Source of the DNA: Alphaproteobacteria bacterium
GTDB lineage: Bacteria > Pseudomonadota > Alphaproteobacteria > Micropepsales > Micropepsaceae
Direction of reading: 5' to 3'
DNA length: 8,036 bases
NCBI GenBank assembly: GCA_017307315.1
Contig: JAFKFF010000406.1
Span: 1-8,036 of the forward strand
Shown: piece by piece, positions 1 to 6,273 of the stretch
Position numbering within the stretch: the first letter of the stretch is position 1
How the letters are laid out: each line of letters begins with the position of its first letter
The notes under the pieces: generated by a model
Database searches by the model: none
The model's input: the letters and a program-made list of their open reading frames with translations, nothing else
What the model was told of the DNA's origin: nothing
Translations under genes and position numbers: made by a program

Positions 1-2307
1 GAACGGGTCGTCTTCAACGCGGTGACCAAATCCGCGATCCTGGATGCCATCGCCCATCCCCGTCAGATCAACGGCGAACTGGTCGACGCCTATCTGGCGC
101 GCCGCGCGCTGGACTATCTGGTGGGCTTCACGCTCTCGCCGGTGCTCTGGCGCAAGCTTCCCGGCGCCCGTTCCGCGGGCCGCGTCCAGTCGGTCGCGCT
201 TCGCCTGGTGGTCGAGCGCGAAGCCGAGATCGAAGCGTTCAAGCCGCAGGAATATTGGAGCATCGACGCGCATGTCTCCACCAAGGACGGGGATTTCGGC
301 GCGCGCCTGATCCAGCTGGACGGCAAAAAGCTGGAAAAGCTGTCCCTCGGAAACGAGGCGGATGCCCGCCGCGCCGTCGCCGCCATCGAAAGCCAGAGCT
401 TCACCATCGGCAGCGTCGAAGCCCGCCCGGTCAAGCGCAACCCCTCGCCGCCCTTCATCACCTCCACCTTGCAGCAGGAAGCCTCCCGCAAGCTGGGCTT
501 TGTCGCCAAGCGCACCATGCAGGTGGCGCAAGGCCTTTACGAAGGCGCCGACATCGGCGGGGAAACCGTCGGCCTGATCACCTACATGCGGACCGACGGC
601 ATCACCATGGTGCCCGAAGCGATCGCCGAAGCCCGTGAGGTGATCGGCAGGAAATATGGCGCCCGCTATGTGCCGCAAACCGCCCGCGTCTATTCCAGCA
701 AGGCGAAAAACGCGCAGGAAGCGCACGAAGCCATCCGGCCGACCAGCTTCGCCCGCACGCCGGAAGACGTCGCACGCTATCTCGATGCCGACGCCGCCAG
801 GCTCTACGAACTGATCTGGAAGCGCGCCGTCGCCAGCCAGATGGAGTCCGCGGAGCAGGAGCGCACCACCGTCGATGTGATCTCGGCCGACAAGCAGATC
901 ACCTTGCGCGCCACGGGCACGGTTACCTTGTTCGACGGCTTCCTGACCCTTTACCTGGAAGGCGAAGACGACAGCGCCGACGAGGAAGGCTCGAAGCTGC
1001 CGAAAGTCGCGGCCGGCGATGCCGGCAAGGTCGACCAGGTCAATCCGGCGCAGCATTTCACCGAGCCGCCGCCGCGCTATTCCGAAGCCAGCCTGGTGCG
1101 CAAGCTGGAAGAGCTGGGCATCGGCCGTCCCTCCACCTACGCCACCATCCTTTCCACCTTGCGCGACCGCGCCTATGTCCGCATGGACCGGGGCCGTTTC
1201 TATCCCGAGGATAAGGGCCGGCTGGTCACGACCTTCCTCAACAGCTTCTTCAAGCGCTATGTCGCCTACGACTTCACCGCCGATCTGGAAGAGAAGCTGG
1301 ACGAAGTGTCGGCGGGGGACTTGAACTGGAAGCAGCTGCTGCGCGATTTCTGGAAGGATTTCTCCGCCGCGGTGGGCGAGACCAAGGACCTCAAGATCAG
1401 CCAGGTGATCGACGAGCTCGATTCCGTGCTGAGCCCGCATATCTTCCCCCCGGGCGAAGATGGCGTCGATCCGCGCAAATGCCCCGCCTGCGCCGATGGC
1501 CGCTTGAACCTCAAGTTGGGCCGGTTCGGAGCTTTCGTCGGCTGCACCAACTACCCCGAATGCAAATTCACCCGCCAGATCGGTGCCAAGCCGGGCGAAG
1601 GCGATGCCGGTCCGCGCGAGCTGGGGCTCTTTCCCGGCAGCGACCAGCAGGTGACCGTCCGCTCCGGGCGCTTCGGGCCTTACGTGCAGCTGGGCGAAGA
1701 CAAGAAACCCAAGCGCGCGGGCCTGCCCAAAGGCACCGATCCGTCCAGCGTCGATCTGGCGCTGGCGGTCAAGCTTCTGTCCTTGCCGCGAGAAGTCGGT
1801 CCGCATCCCGAAGACGGCAAGATGATCACGGCCAATTTCGGCCGCTTCGGGCCTTACGTCGCTCATGACGGCAAATATGCCTCGCTGGAATCGCCGGACG
1901 ATGTTTTCGACATCGGCCTCAATCATGCCGTGACCATCCTGGCGGAAAAGAAGGCGAAAGGCGGCGGCCGCCGCGGCCCGCAAGCCTTGAAAGAACTGGG
2001 CCAGGACGGCAACGGCAATGCCATTAAGGTGCTGAAAGGCCGTTACGGCCCTTATGTCAGCGACGGCGACGTCAACGCGACCATTCCCGATGGCATGGAC
2101 CCCATGGAGGTCACGCTGGAACAGGCGCTCGCCCTGATCGCCGAGCGCGCGGCAAAAGGCGGCGGCAAGAAGAAAAAGAAGGCGCCCAAGAAAGCAGAGG
2201 CGAAAGCCGAAAGCGCCCCGAAAAAGGCGTCCGGCAAAAAAGCGCCCGCTAAGAAGAAAGCGCCCGCCAAAGGGAAGAAAAAGCCAGAACCCGTGGCAGG
2301 CGAATAA
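1..2307 (+). CDS. topA: DNA topoisomerase I (type IA), 5'-truncated by window edge
   Basis: Type IA topoisomerase that relaxes negative supercoils by cutting and passing one DNA strand. The frame is open from base 1, so the N-terminus is missing: 768 residues are visible, and by comparison with E. coli TopA (active Tyr 319) roughly 120 residues, including most of the TOPRIM metal-binding domain, lie to the left. Seen directly (numbering from base 1): the LSPVLWRK and SAGRVQSVALRLVVERE blocks of the central domain; the active-site motif GLITYMRTDG with catalytic Tyr195 and Arg197; the HEAIRPT and GIGRPSTYATI blocks; one four-cysteine zinc motif (Cys494, Cys497, Cys515, Cys521); four GR-F/Y-G repeats to about residue 690; and a Lys/Ala-rich tail from about residue 720. 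That C-terminal layout is common in alphaproteobacterial TopA. The stop TAA touches the rnr start codon, suggesting an operon. No frameshift is seen. Confidence 0.97.
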   Translation, partial: ERVVFNAVTKSAILDAIAHPRQINGELVDAYLARRALDYLVGFTLSPVLWRKLPGARSAGRVQSVALRLVVEREAEIEAFKPQEYWSIDAHVSTKDGDFGARLIQLDGKKLEKLSLGNEADARRAVAAIESQSFTIGSVEARPVKRNPSPPFITSTLQQEASRKLGFVAKRTMQVAQGLYEGADIGGETVGLITYMRTDGITMVPEAIAEAREVIGRKYGARYVPQTARVYSSKAKNAQEAHEAIRPTSFARTPEDVARYLDADAARLYELIWKRAVASQMESAEQERTTVDVISADKQITLRATGTVTLFDGFLTLYLEGEDDSADEEGSKLPKVAAGDAGKVDQVNPAQHFTEPPPRYSEASLVRKLEELGIGRPSTYATILSTLRDRAYVRMDRGRFYPEDKGRLVTTFLNSFFKRYVAYDFTADLEEKLDEVSAGDLNWKQLLRDFWKDFSAAVGETKDLKISQVIDELDSVLSPHIFPPGEDGVDPRKCPACADGRLNLKLGRFGAFVGCTNYPECKFTRQIGAKPGEGDAGPRELGLFPGSDQQVTVRSGRFGPYVQLGEDKKPKRAGLPKGTDPSSVDLALAVKLLSLPREVGPHPEDGKMITANFGRFGPYVAHDGKYASLESPDDVFDIGLNHAVTILAEKKAKGGGRRGPQALKELGQDGNGNAIKVLKGRYGPYVSDGDVNATIPDGMDPMEVTLEQALALIAERAAKGGGKKKKKAPKKAEAKAESAPKKASGKKAPAKKKAPAKGKKKPEPVAGE
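1519..2058 (+). repeat. Four GRFGPYV-type repeats in the TopA C-terminus
   Basis: The heptad recurs at visible TopA residues 507 (GRFGAFV, within the zinc motif), 556 (GRFGPYV), 614 (GRFGPYV) and 680 (GRYGPYV), spaced 49, 58 and 66 residues apart. The second and third copies share the identical DNA run CGCTTCGGGCCTTACGT. Each lies in a degenerate module of the topoisomerase C-terminal repeat family, which is known to bind single-stranded DNA. This is a protein-level repeat inside a gene, not a mobile or intergenic repeat. The divergence between copies points to old duplications. Confidence 0.75.
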
Positions 2308-2310
2308 TTG
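2296..2310 (+). promoter_or_regulatory. Weak Shine-Dalgarno and TTG start of rnr, abutting the topA stop
   Basis: The topA TAA (2305-2307) is followed at once by TTG (2308-2310), and the rnr reading frame cannot extend further left because that same TAA is in its frame. An AGG core at 2298-2300 sits 7 bases before the TTG, inside the last topA codons. This suggests reinitiation by ribosomes finishing topA. The first later initiator-type codon would cut into the N-terminal winged-helix region, so TTG is the best start. Confidence 0.6.
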
Positions 2311-4527
2311 GTCCGCCGCACCCCAAACGCTCCGCCGCTCGACAAAGCCCGCCTGCTCGTCCTCATTGCCGAACATCCCGGCGCCACCAAGCGCGACCTC
2401 GCCAAGCTGACGGGTCTCAAGGGTTCGGACCGCATCCTGTTGAAACGCCTGCTGCGCGAGCTGGAAGCGGAAGGGGTGATCGCGGGCAAAGCGAAACGCG
2501 GGCTGAACCGCGCGGGCACGCTTCCCGAAGTCGCGGTCCTGGAGATCGCCGGCACAGATGAAGACGGCGAGTTGCTCGCCCGTCCCCTCAACTGGGATGC
2601 GGACGCCGAACCGCCCGCGATCTATGTCGCCCCGCCCAAGACCGGCGCAGCCCCGGGCATCGGCGCGCGCCTGCTGGCGCGGCTGGAGAAACGCGGCGAA
2701 GCGTATGAAGCCGCCATCATCCGGCGGCTGGAAAGCGAAAGCGGACCCGAGCGCATTTTGGGGGTGCTGCGCGCCAGCGGCACAGACTTTCGGGTCATGC
2801 CTGTCGACCGCAAGGCACGCGCCGAATATGCACTGGACAAAGCCGATGCGGCGGGGGCCAAGAACAACGAACTGGTGCTGTGCGAGCCGACGGGGCGCCG
2901 GGCCGCCGGCTTTCCCCGCGTGCGCGTGGTCGAGCGCATCGGCAGCATGGACAGTCCCCGCACCATTAGCCTCATCGCCATTCATGCGCACGGCATCCCC
3001 ACCGTTTTCCCGGAGTCCGTTCTGGAAGAAGCGCGCGCCGCCGCACCCGCGGATCCACGCGAGCGCACCGACCTTCGCGCCGTTCCCCTCGTCACCATCG
3101 ATCCCGAAGATGCGCGCGATCATGACGATGCCGTGTGGGCGGGGCCGGATGACGATGCAGGAAACCGGAACGGCCATGTCGTGCTGGTCGCCATCGCCGA
3201 TGTCGCCCATTATGTGACGCCCGGCTCGGCGCTCGACCGCGAAGCGCTGAAGCGGGGCAACAGCGCCTATTTCCCCGACCGTGTCGTGCCGATGCTGCCG
3301 GAAGAATTGTCCGCCGATCTCTGTTCTCTGAAGGAAGGCGTCGACCGGCCCTGCCTGGCGGTCCGAATGATATTCGACGCGCAGGGCCATAAGCGCAGCC
3401 ACACTTTCCTGCGCGGCATCATGCGGTCCGCCGCCCGCCTCACCTACCGACGGGCCCAGGCCGCCTTCGACGGCAAGCCGGATGCGGACATGAACGCGAC
3501 GGTGCGCAAGACGCTCGCCGATCTGTGGGCCGCCTACAAGGCTCTCACCATCGCACGGGAAAAGCGCAGCCCGTTGGACCTCGACTTGCCGGAACGACGC
3601 ATCCAGCTGGGCGCCGACGGCCACGTCGCCTCCATCGCGTTCCGCGAGCGGCTGGAATCCATGCGCCTGATCGAGGAATGCATGGTGCTGGCCAATGTCG
3701 CCGCCGCCGAGGCGCTGGAGAAAGCGCGTACACCGCTCATCTATCGCGTGCACGACACGCCGTCGCGGGAGAAACTTTATGCCTTTTTCGATTTCCTCCG
3801 GTCCCTGAACATCAATTTCGCCAAGGGCCAGGTGGTGCAGCCCGGCACCTTCAACCGCATCCTGGCCGGGGCCAGAGGCACGCCCCATGAAGCGGTGATG
3901 AACGACGTGGTGCTGCGCAGCCAGGCCCAGGCGATCTATGACGCCGCCAATATCGGCCATTTCGGCCTCAATCTGGCGAAATACGCCCATTTCACCTCTC
4001 CCATCCGCCGCTATGCCGACTTGATCGTGCACCGCGCGCTGATCCGCGGGCTGAAGCTTGCCGGCGGCGATGGCCTCACCGACCGCGAGATCAAGCAACT
4101 GCCCGAAATCGCCCAGGCGATTTCACAGACCGAGCGCCGCGCCATGGCGGACCGGTATGTCGCCGCTTTCATGCAGGACCGGGTGGGCGCGGTCTTCGAG
4201 GCCCGGATCACCGGGGTCACCAAGTTCGGCCTGTTCGTGCGGCTGAAGGAAAGCGGCGCGGAGGGCCTTCTGCCGGCGCGATCCCTGGGCGCGGAATATT
4301 TTCGCTTCGACGAGCGCGCCCAGGCGATGCGGGGCGAGCGCAGCGGCGCCACTTATGGCTTGGGCGACACGGTGCCGGTTAAGCTGATGGAAGCCGCTCC
4401 GATCACGGGCGGCCTGCGGTTCGAGCTGGCTGACGGCGAGTCGCGCCCGGCCCGGACGCACCGGCCCGTGCGGCCGGGCAAGCCCAAACGCCCCGAAAAA
4501 CGCCGCTTCAAGCCGAAAAAACGTTGA
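2308..4527 (+). CDS. rnr: Ribonuclease R (3'-5' exoribonuclease, RNB family)
   Basis: Processive, Mg-dependent 3'-to-5' exoribonuclease that degrades structured RNA and takes part in rRNA and mRNA quality control in the cytoplasm. At 739 residues it is of usual family length. Visible domains in order: N-terminal winged-helix/HTH (about 10-65), cold-shock-like OB region (about 70-220), RNB catalytic domain (about 245-585), S1 domain (about 626-711) and a short basic tail rich in Lys, Arg and Pro. The catalytic motif DPEDARDHDDAV supplies Asp265, Asp271, Asp273 and Asp274, matching E. coli RNase R Asp272, 278, 280 and 281. The conserved HFTSPIRRYADLIVHRAL block (561 onward) is intact. RNase R rather than RNase II is preferred because of the N-terminal helix-turn-helix and basic tail. 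It starts on TTG with no gap after topA, so expression is probably coupled to topA. Confidence 0.96.
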   Translation: MVRRTPNAPPLDKARLLVLIAEHPGATKRDLAKLTGLKGSDRILLKRLLRELEAEGVIAGKAKRGLNRAGTLPEVAVLEIAGTDEDGELLARPLNWDADAEPPAIYVAPPKTGAAPGIGARLLARLEKRGEAYEAAIIRRLESESGPERILGVLRASGTDFRVMPVDRKARAEYALDKADAAGAKNNELVLCEPTGRRAAGFPRVRVVERIGSMDSPRTISLIAIHAHGIPTVFPESVLEEARAAAPADPRERTDLRAVPLVTIDPEDARDHDDAVWAGPDDDAGNRNGHVVLVAIADVAHYVTPGSALDREALKRGNSAYFPDRVVPMLPEELSADLCSLKEGVDRPCLAVRMIFDAQGHKRSHTFLRGIMRSAARLTYRRAQAAFDGKPDADMNATVRKTLADLWAAYKALTIAREKRSPLDLDLPERRIQLGADGHVASIAFRERLESMRLIEECMVLANVAAAEALEKARTPLIYRVHDTPSREKLYAFFDFLRSLNINFAKGQVVQPGTFNRILAGARGTPHEAVMNDVVLRSQAQAIYDAANIGHFGLNLAKYAHFTSPIRRYADLIVHRALIRGLKLAGGDGLTDREIKQLPEIAQAISQTERRAMADRYVAAFMQDRVGAVFEARITGVTKFGLFVRLKESGAEGLLPARSLGAEYFRFDERAQAMRGERSGATYGLGDTVPVKLMEAAPITGGLRFELADGESRPARTHRPVRPGKPKRPEKRRFKPKKR

Positions 4528-4552
4528 AATTCAGGATTTTGCTTCGTCCGGC

Positions 4553-4581
4553 TTGACAGCGCGGGGCCCTTCCCCCAAAAA
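4553..4581 (+). promoter_or_regulatory. Candidate promoter of rpmG (consensus -35 TTGACA)
   Basis: A perfect TTGACA lies at 4553-4558 in the 90-base gap between rnr and rpmG. At 16-18 bases downstream there is no good TATAAT, only an A-rich stretch around 4577-4581 in GC-rich DNA. Degenerate -10 boxes are usual in GC-rich alphaproteobacteria, where the -35 element dominates recognition. A start just after this box would give a leader of about 30 bases. The -10 position is a guess. Confidence 0.4.
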
Positions 4582-4617
4582 CCGCCCCTCTCTCGACGTT
4601 CTTCCCGGAGTCCGATC

Positions 4618-4785
4618 ATGGCCAAGCCCACCACTGCCAAAATTCGCCTCAACAGCGAAGGCGGTACCGGCTTTTTCTATGTCGCCAAGAAGAACACCCG
4701 GACCATGACCGAGAAATTCTCGATCAAGAAATACGACCCGGTCCTGCGCAAACATGTCGAGTTCAAGGAAGGCAAGATCAAGTAA
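4618..4785 (+). CDS. rpmG: 50S ribosomal protein L33 (zinc-free form)
   Basis: Small basic protein of the large ribosomal subunit, near the E-site tRNA. The 55-residue product begins [20 protein letters not shown] and continues with [20 protein letters not shown] and a C-terminal [10 protein letters not shown], which matches the L33 family throughout. It has no cysteine, so it is the C-minus (zinc-independent) form. The start is supported by GGAG at 4607-4610, 7 bases before the ATG. It lies 90 bases after rnr with its own candidate promoter, and a hairpin at its stop may terminate transcription. rpmG downstream of topA-rnr is a familiar alphaproteobacterial arrangement; the DUF983 and NUDIX genes found between them in some rhizobia are absent here. 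Confidence 0.96.
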   Translation: MAKPTTAKIRLNSEGGTGFFYVAKKNTRTMTEKFSIKKYDPVLRKHVEFKEGKIK

Positions 4786-4809
4786 GCATCCCGCTTACCG
4801 CCTTCTTTT
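4782..4809 (+). terminator. Possible intrinsic terminator of rpmG
   Basis: GTAAGC (4782-4787) and GCTTAC (4793-4798) form a perfect 6-bp stem with a 5-base loop (ATCCC), followed after a few bases by CTTCTTTT (4802-4809). The left arm contains the rpmG stop codon. The stem is short and the U-tract impure, so termination may be inefficient. The convergent hydrolase gene ends immediately after it, so both transcripts run into this spot, though only the plus orientation has a T-rich run. Confidence 0.45.
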
Positions 4810-5750
4810 CACGCTTCTGCCAGAGCATCCCGTACCGCCCGCGCGGCGGCGGCAACGGCTTCGTGCGCCTGCGGCAACACGGTCTGCAGATAAATGAAGC
4901 AATGCACCATCTCGCCATAGTCGGCGACCGTGACCTTCACGCCCGCCTGCTGCAGCTTCTGCGCATAGGCCAAGCCTTCGTCATGCAAGGGGTCGTAGCC
5001 GCCCAACAGGATATAGGCGGGTGGCAAACCAACGAAATCCTTTGCCCGCAAAGGTGAGATATTCGGCGAACTTCTATCCGCATCCTTTGGAAAAACCTGA
5101 TCATTGTTCCACTCGATGGTCTGGCGATCCATGAAGTAGCCGACGCCGAATTTCTCCATCGACGCGAAATGACCGGCAAGATCGGTGGCGGGAAAAAGCA
5201 GAAGCTGGAAAGCGGCCGTGATCCCGGACTTGCGGATCGCCTGGGTCAGGCAGGCGGTCAGAAGGCCGCCCGCGGAATCGCCTCCTACCGCGATGCGTCC
5301 GGCATCCACCCCAAGGGCCGTGGCGTTTTCGAAAACCCAGGTCAGAGCGGCAATCGCGTCGTCCAGGGGCGCGGGCCATTTGTGTTCCGGCGCCAGACGA
5401 TATTCGACGGCGATGACCCGGAACCCGCCTTCATGGGTCAAGAGCCGGCACAGCCCGTCATGGGTGTCGAGATCGCCCACCACGAAGCCGCCGCCGTGAA
5501 AGTAGATCAGAACCGGCATGGCGGCGCTGCCCGCCGCGACCGGCGCATAGGACCGCGCGCGGATGACGCCTTGCTGCGCGGGTATCTTGAGATTTTCGAT
5601 CTTGCCGACCGGGACGTCCTTGGGCCCGACCAGTTTCATCAAGCCGGCAAAACTCTTGCGGGATGCGCCGAGCGGCATCTCCCACGGCTTGAGGCGCGGC
5701 ATTGCCGCCGCCTGATCGAGAAAGGCCTTCACCAGCGGATCGAGCGGCAT
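4809..5750 (-). CDS. Alpha/beta-hydrolase, HSL-type (fold-3) esterase
   Basis: Probable carboxylesterase or lipase-like enzyme of the bacterial hormone-sensitive-lipase family, acting on short to medium acyl esters; the natural substrate is unknown. The 313-residue length is typical. Seen directly: oxyanion-hole motif HGGG (85-88, in YFHGGGFVVGD), the YRLAPEH block (117-123), nucleophile motif GDSAGG with Ser159, catalytic Asp253 in DPLHDEG, and His283 in MVHCF. The complete triad suggests an active enzyme. There is no signal peptide or membrane segment, so it should be cytoplasmic. On the minus strand, an AGGA lies 4 bases before the ATG. It is convergent with rpmG and lies 82 bases downstream of the small gene at 5833-6081, possibly on the same transcript, since no promoter is obvious in that gap. 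Base composition resembles its neighbours. Confidence 0.93.
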   Translation of the reverse strand: MPLDPLVKAFLDQAAAMPRLKPWEMPLGASRKSFAGLMKLVGPKDVPVGKIENLKIPAQQGVIRARSYAPVAAGSAAMPVLIYFHGGGFVVGDLDTHDGLCRLLTHEGGFRVIAVEYRLAPEHKWPAPLDDAIAALTWVFENATALGVDAGRIAVGGDSAGGLLTACLTQAIRKSGITAAFQLLLFPATDLAGHFASMEKFGVGYFMDRQTIEWNNDQVFPKDADRSSPNISPLRAKDFVGLPPAYILLGGYDPLHDEGLAYAQKLQQAGVKVTVADYGEMVHCFIYLQTVLPQAHEAVAAAARAVRDALAEA

Positions 5751-5832
5751 CTTGTCCTGAAAACTGTCCGAAGCCGGATGCTATCGCAGGACGGTTTCTT
5801 TTTCGCCCCCATCCTCGGGGTATCGGGACCGG

Positions 5833-6081
5833 CTAGTGAATGGTCAGCGGCTTGTCCGGATTGAGCCGGTGGCTGGCGATATCGCCCAGCATCACCAGAA
5901 GAAGGAACCAGAAATGCGCCTTCTCGCCCTCGCCCTCCGCCTCGAAACTGACGACGGCGCGATAGGCGTAATCGCAGGCATCGGCACCATGCTCTTCCGC
6001 AAAGTCCGATGCCATCTGCAGAATCTCGCCGGCGCTGGGAAGCGCAACTTCCCGCCGGCTCTGACCGGATCTCGACAACAT
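5833..6081 (-). CDS. Small uncharacterised protein (82 aa)
   Basis: I cannot assign a function. The product has a polar N-terminus followed by EILQMASDFAEEHGADACDY and then AYRAVVSFEAEGEGEKAHFW, with a hydrophobic patch FLLLVMLGDIA near residues 59-69. The HGxDA...A..RA...G...W pattern resembles a loosely defined class of short hypothetical proteins widespread in alphaproteobacteria; this is pattern memory, not a search. It looks like a helical cytoplasmic protein; the hydrophobic patch is short for a transmembrane segment. Codon use on this strand is regular and GC-ending, which supports real coding. The ATG is chosen over a TTG two codons upstream (6085-6087) because a G-run at 6089-6094 sits 7 bases before the ATG, although neither site has a strong Shine-Dalgarno. 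It is divergent from coaBC and upstream of the hydrolase. Confidence 0.7.
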   Translation of the reverse strand: MLSRSGQSRREVALPSAGEILQMASDFAEEHGADACDYAYRAVVSFEAEGEGEKAHFWFLLLVMLGDIASHRLNPDKPLTIH

Positions 6082-6121
6082 GCCCAAGCCCCCCGAGGCT
6101 CGCGCTCATCGAACCATGGAA

Positions 6122-6142
6122 GGGTTAGGGAATTGTTAACCC
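6122..6142. repeat. Inverted repeat GGGTTA / TAACCC
   Basis: Arms GGGTTA (6122-6127) and TAACCC (6137-6142) pair perfectly around a 9-base centre. A T-run (6150-6155) follows 7 bases later, so it is somewhat terminator-like on the plus strand, but no plus-strand gene ends nearby. It lies 41-61 bases upstream of the minus-strand small gene, so an operator is at least as likely. Confidence 0.4.
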
Positions 6143-6167
6143 CTGAATCTTTTTTAAGAAGTTGATT

Positions 6168-6173
6168 TATAAT
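6168..6173 (+). promoter_or_regulatory. Candidate -10 box (TATAAT) upstream of coaBC
   Basis: A perfect TATAAT lies 100 bases before the coaBC ATG. No good TTGACA-like hexamer is found 16-18 bases upstream (bases near 6145-6151 read GAATCTT), so this may be an activator-dependent promoter or simply chance in AT-rich DNA. A start here would give a leader of about 90 bases that includes the 6232-6254 inverted repeat. Confidence 0.35.
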
Positions 6174-6231
6174 CATAATTTATCACGAGGAAGGAACTAC
6201 ACTTTCATACCGTGGTTCGATATATTTCCCC

Positions 6232-6254
6232 GCTCATTGTCGTACTTTATGAGC
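6232..6254 (+). repeat. Inverted repeat GCTCAT / ATGAGC before coaBC
   Basis: GCTCAT (6232-6237) and ATGAGC (6249-6254) are perfect 6-base arms around an 11-base loop, ending 19 bases before the coaBC ATG. In RNA this would be a hairpin just upstream of the weak ribosome-binding sequence GGGA (6261-6264); in DNA it could be an operator. No T-run follows, so it is not an intrinsic terminator. Confidence 0.4.
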
Positions 6255-6273
6255 ACCTTCGGGATTTTACAGC

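Larger units (their letters stand above)
6082..6273. promoter_or_regulatory. AT-rich divergent intergenic region (small gene / coaBC)
   Basis: This 192-base gap should hold the promoters for the minus-strand small gene and for coaBC. Its middle (about 6120-6255) is much richer in A and T than anything else in the window. It contains an inverted repeat (6122-6142), a CtrA-like sequence (6124-6139), a GAATC site (6145-6149), a perfect TATAAT on the plus strand (6168-6173) and a second inverted repeat (6232-6254). No tRNA or recognisable riboswitch is seen, and no convincing additional open frame. Confidence 0.6.

Noticed and set aside
2158..2304. Lys/Ala-rich TopA tail as a frameshifted or foreign segment.
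   Set aside because: Such basic tails are normal for alphaproteobacterial topoisomerase I, the frame is continuous, and the stop is placed exactly at the rnr start.
2052..2591. A minus-strand open frame across the topA-rnr junction.
   Set aside because: Its Ala/Phe/Ser-rich translation is the antisense image of the Lys/Ala-rich TopA tail, and both sense genes are well supported.
5815..5832. GC-rich self-complementary stretch (CCCC...GGGG, about 5804-5819) downstream of the small gene as its terminator.
   Set aside because: The pairing is only about four bases, and in the direction of the small gene it is followed by an A-run rather than a T-run.
5169..5864. A 231-codon plus-strand open frame opposite the hydrolase.
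   Set aside because: It lies over a gene with an intact catalytic triad, its product has no recognisable motif, and it has no convincing ribosome-binding site.
5729..6109. A 126-codon minus-strand frame overlapping the small gene in another register.
   Set aside because: Its translation is Arg/Ser/Gly-rich with no motif and it overlaps the hydrolase start; the 5833-6081 frame has much more protein-like composition and codon use.
6122..6155. GGGTTA/TAACCC hairpin plus T-run as an intrinsic terminator.
   Set aside because: No plus-strand gene lies upstream for more than 1.2 kb, the T-run starts 7 bases after the stem, and the stem is short. It was kept as an inverted repeat in a control region instead.
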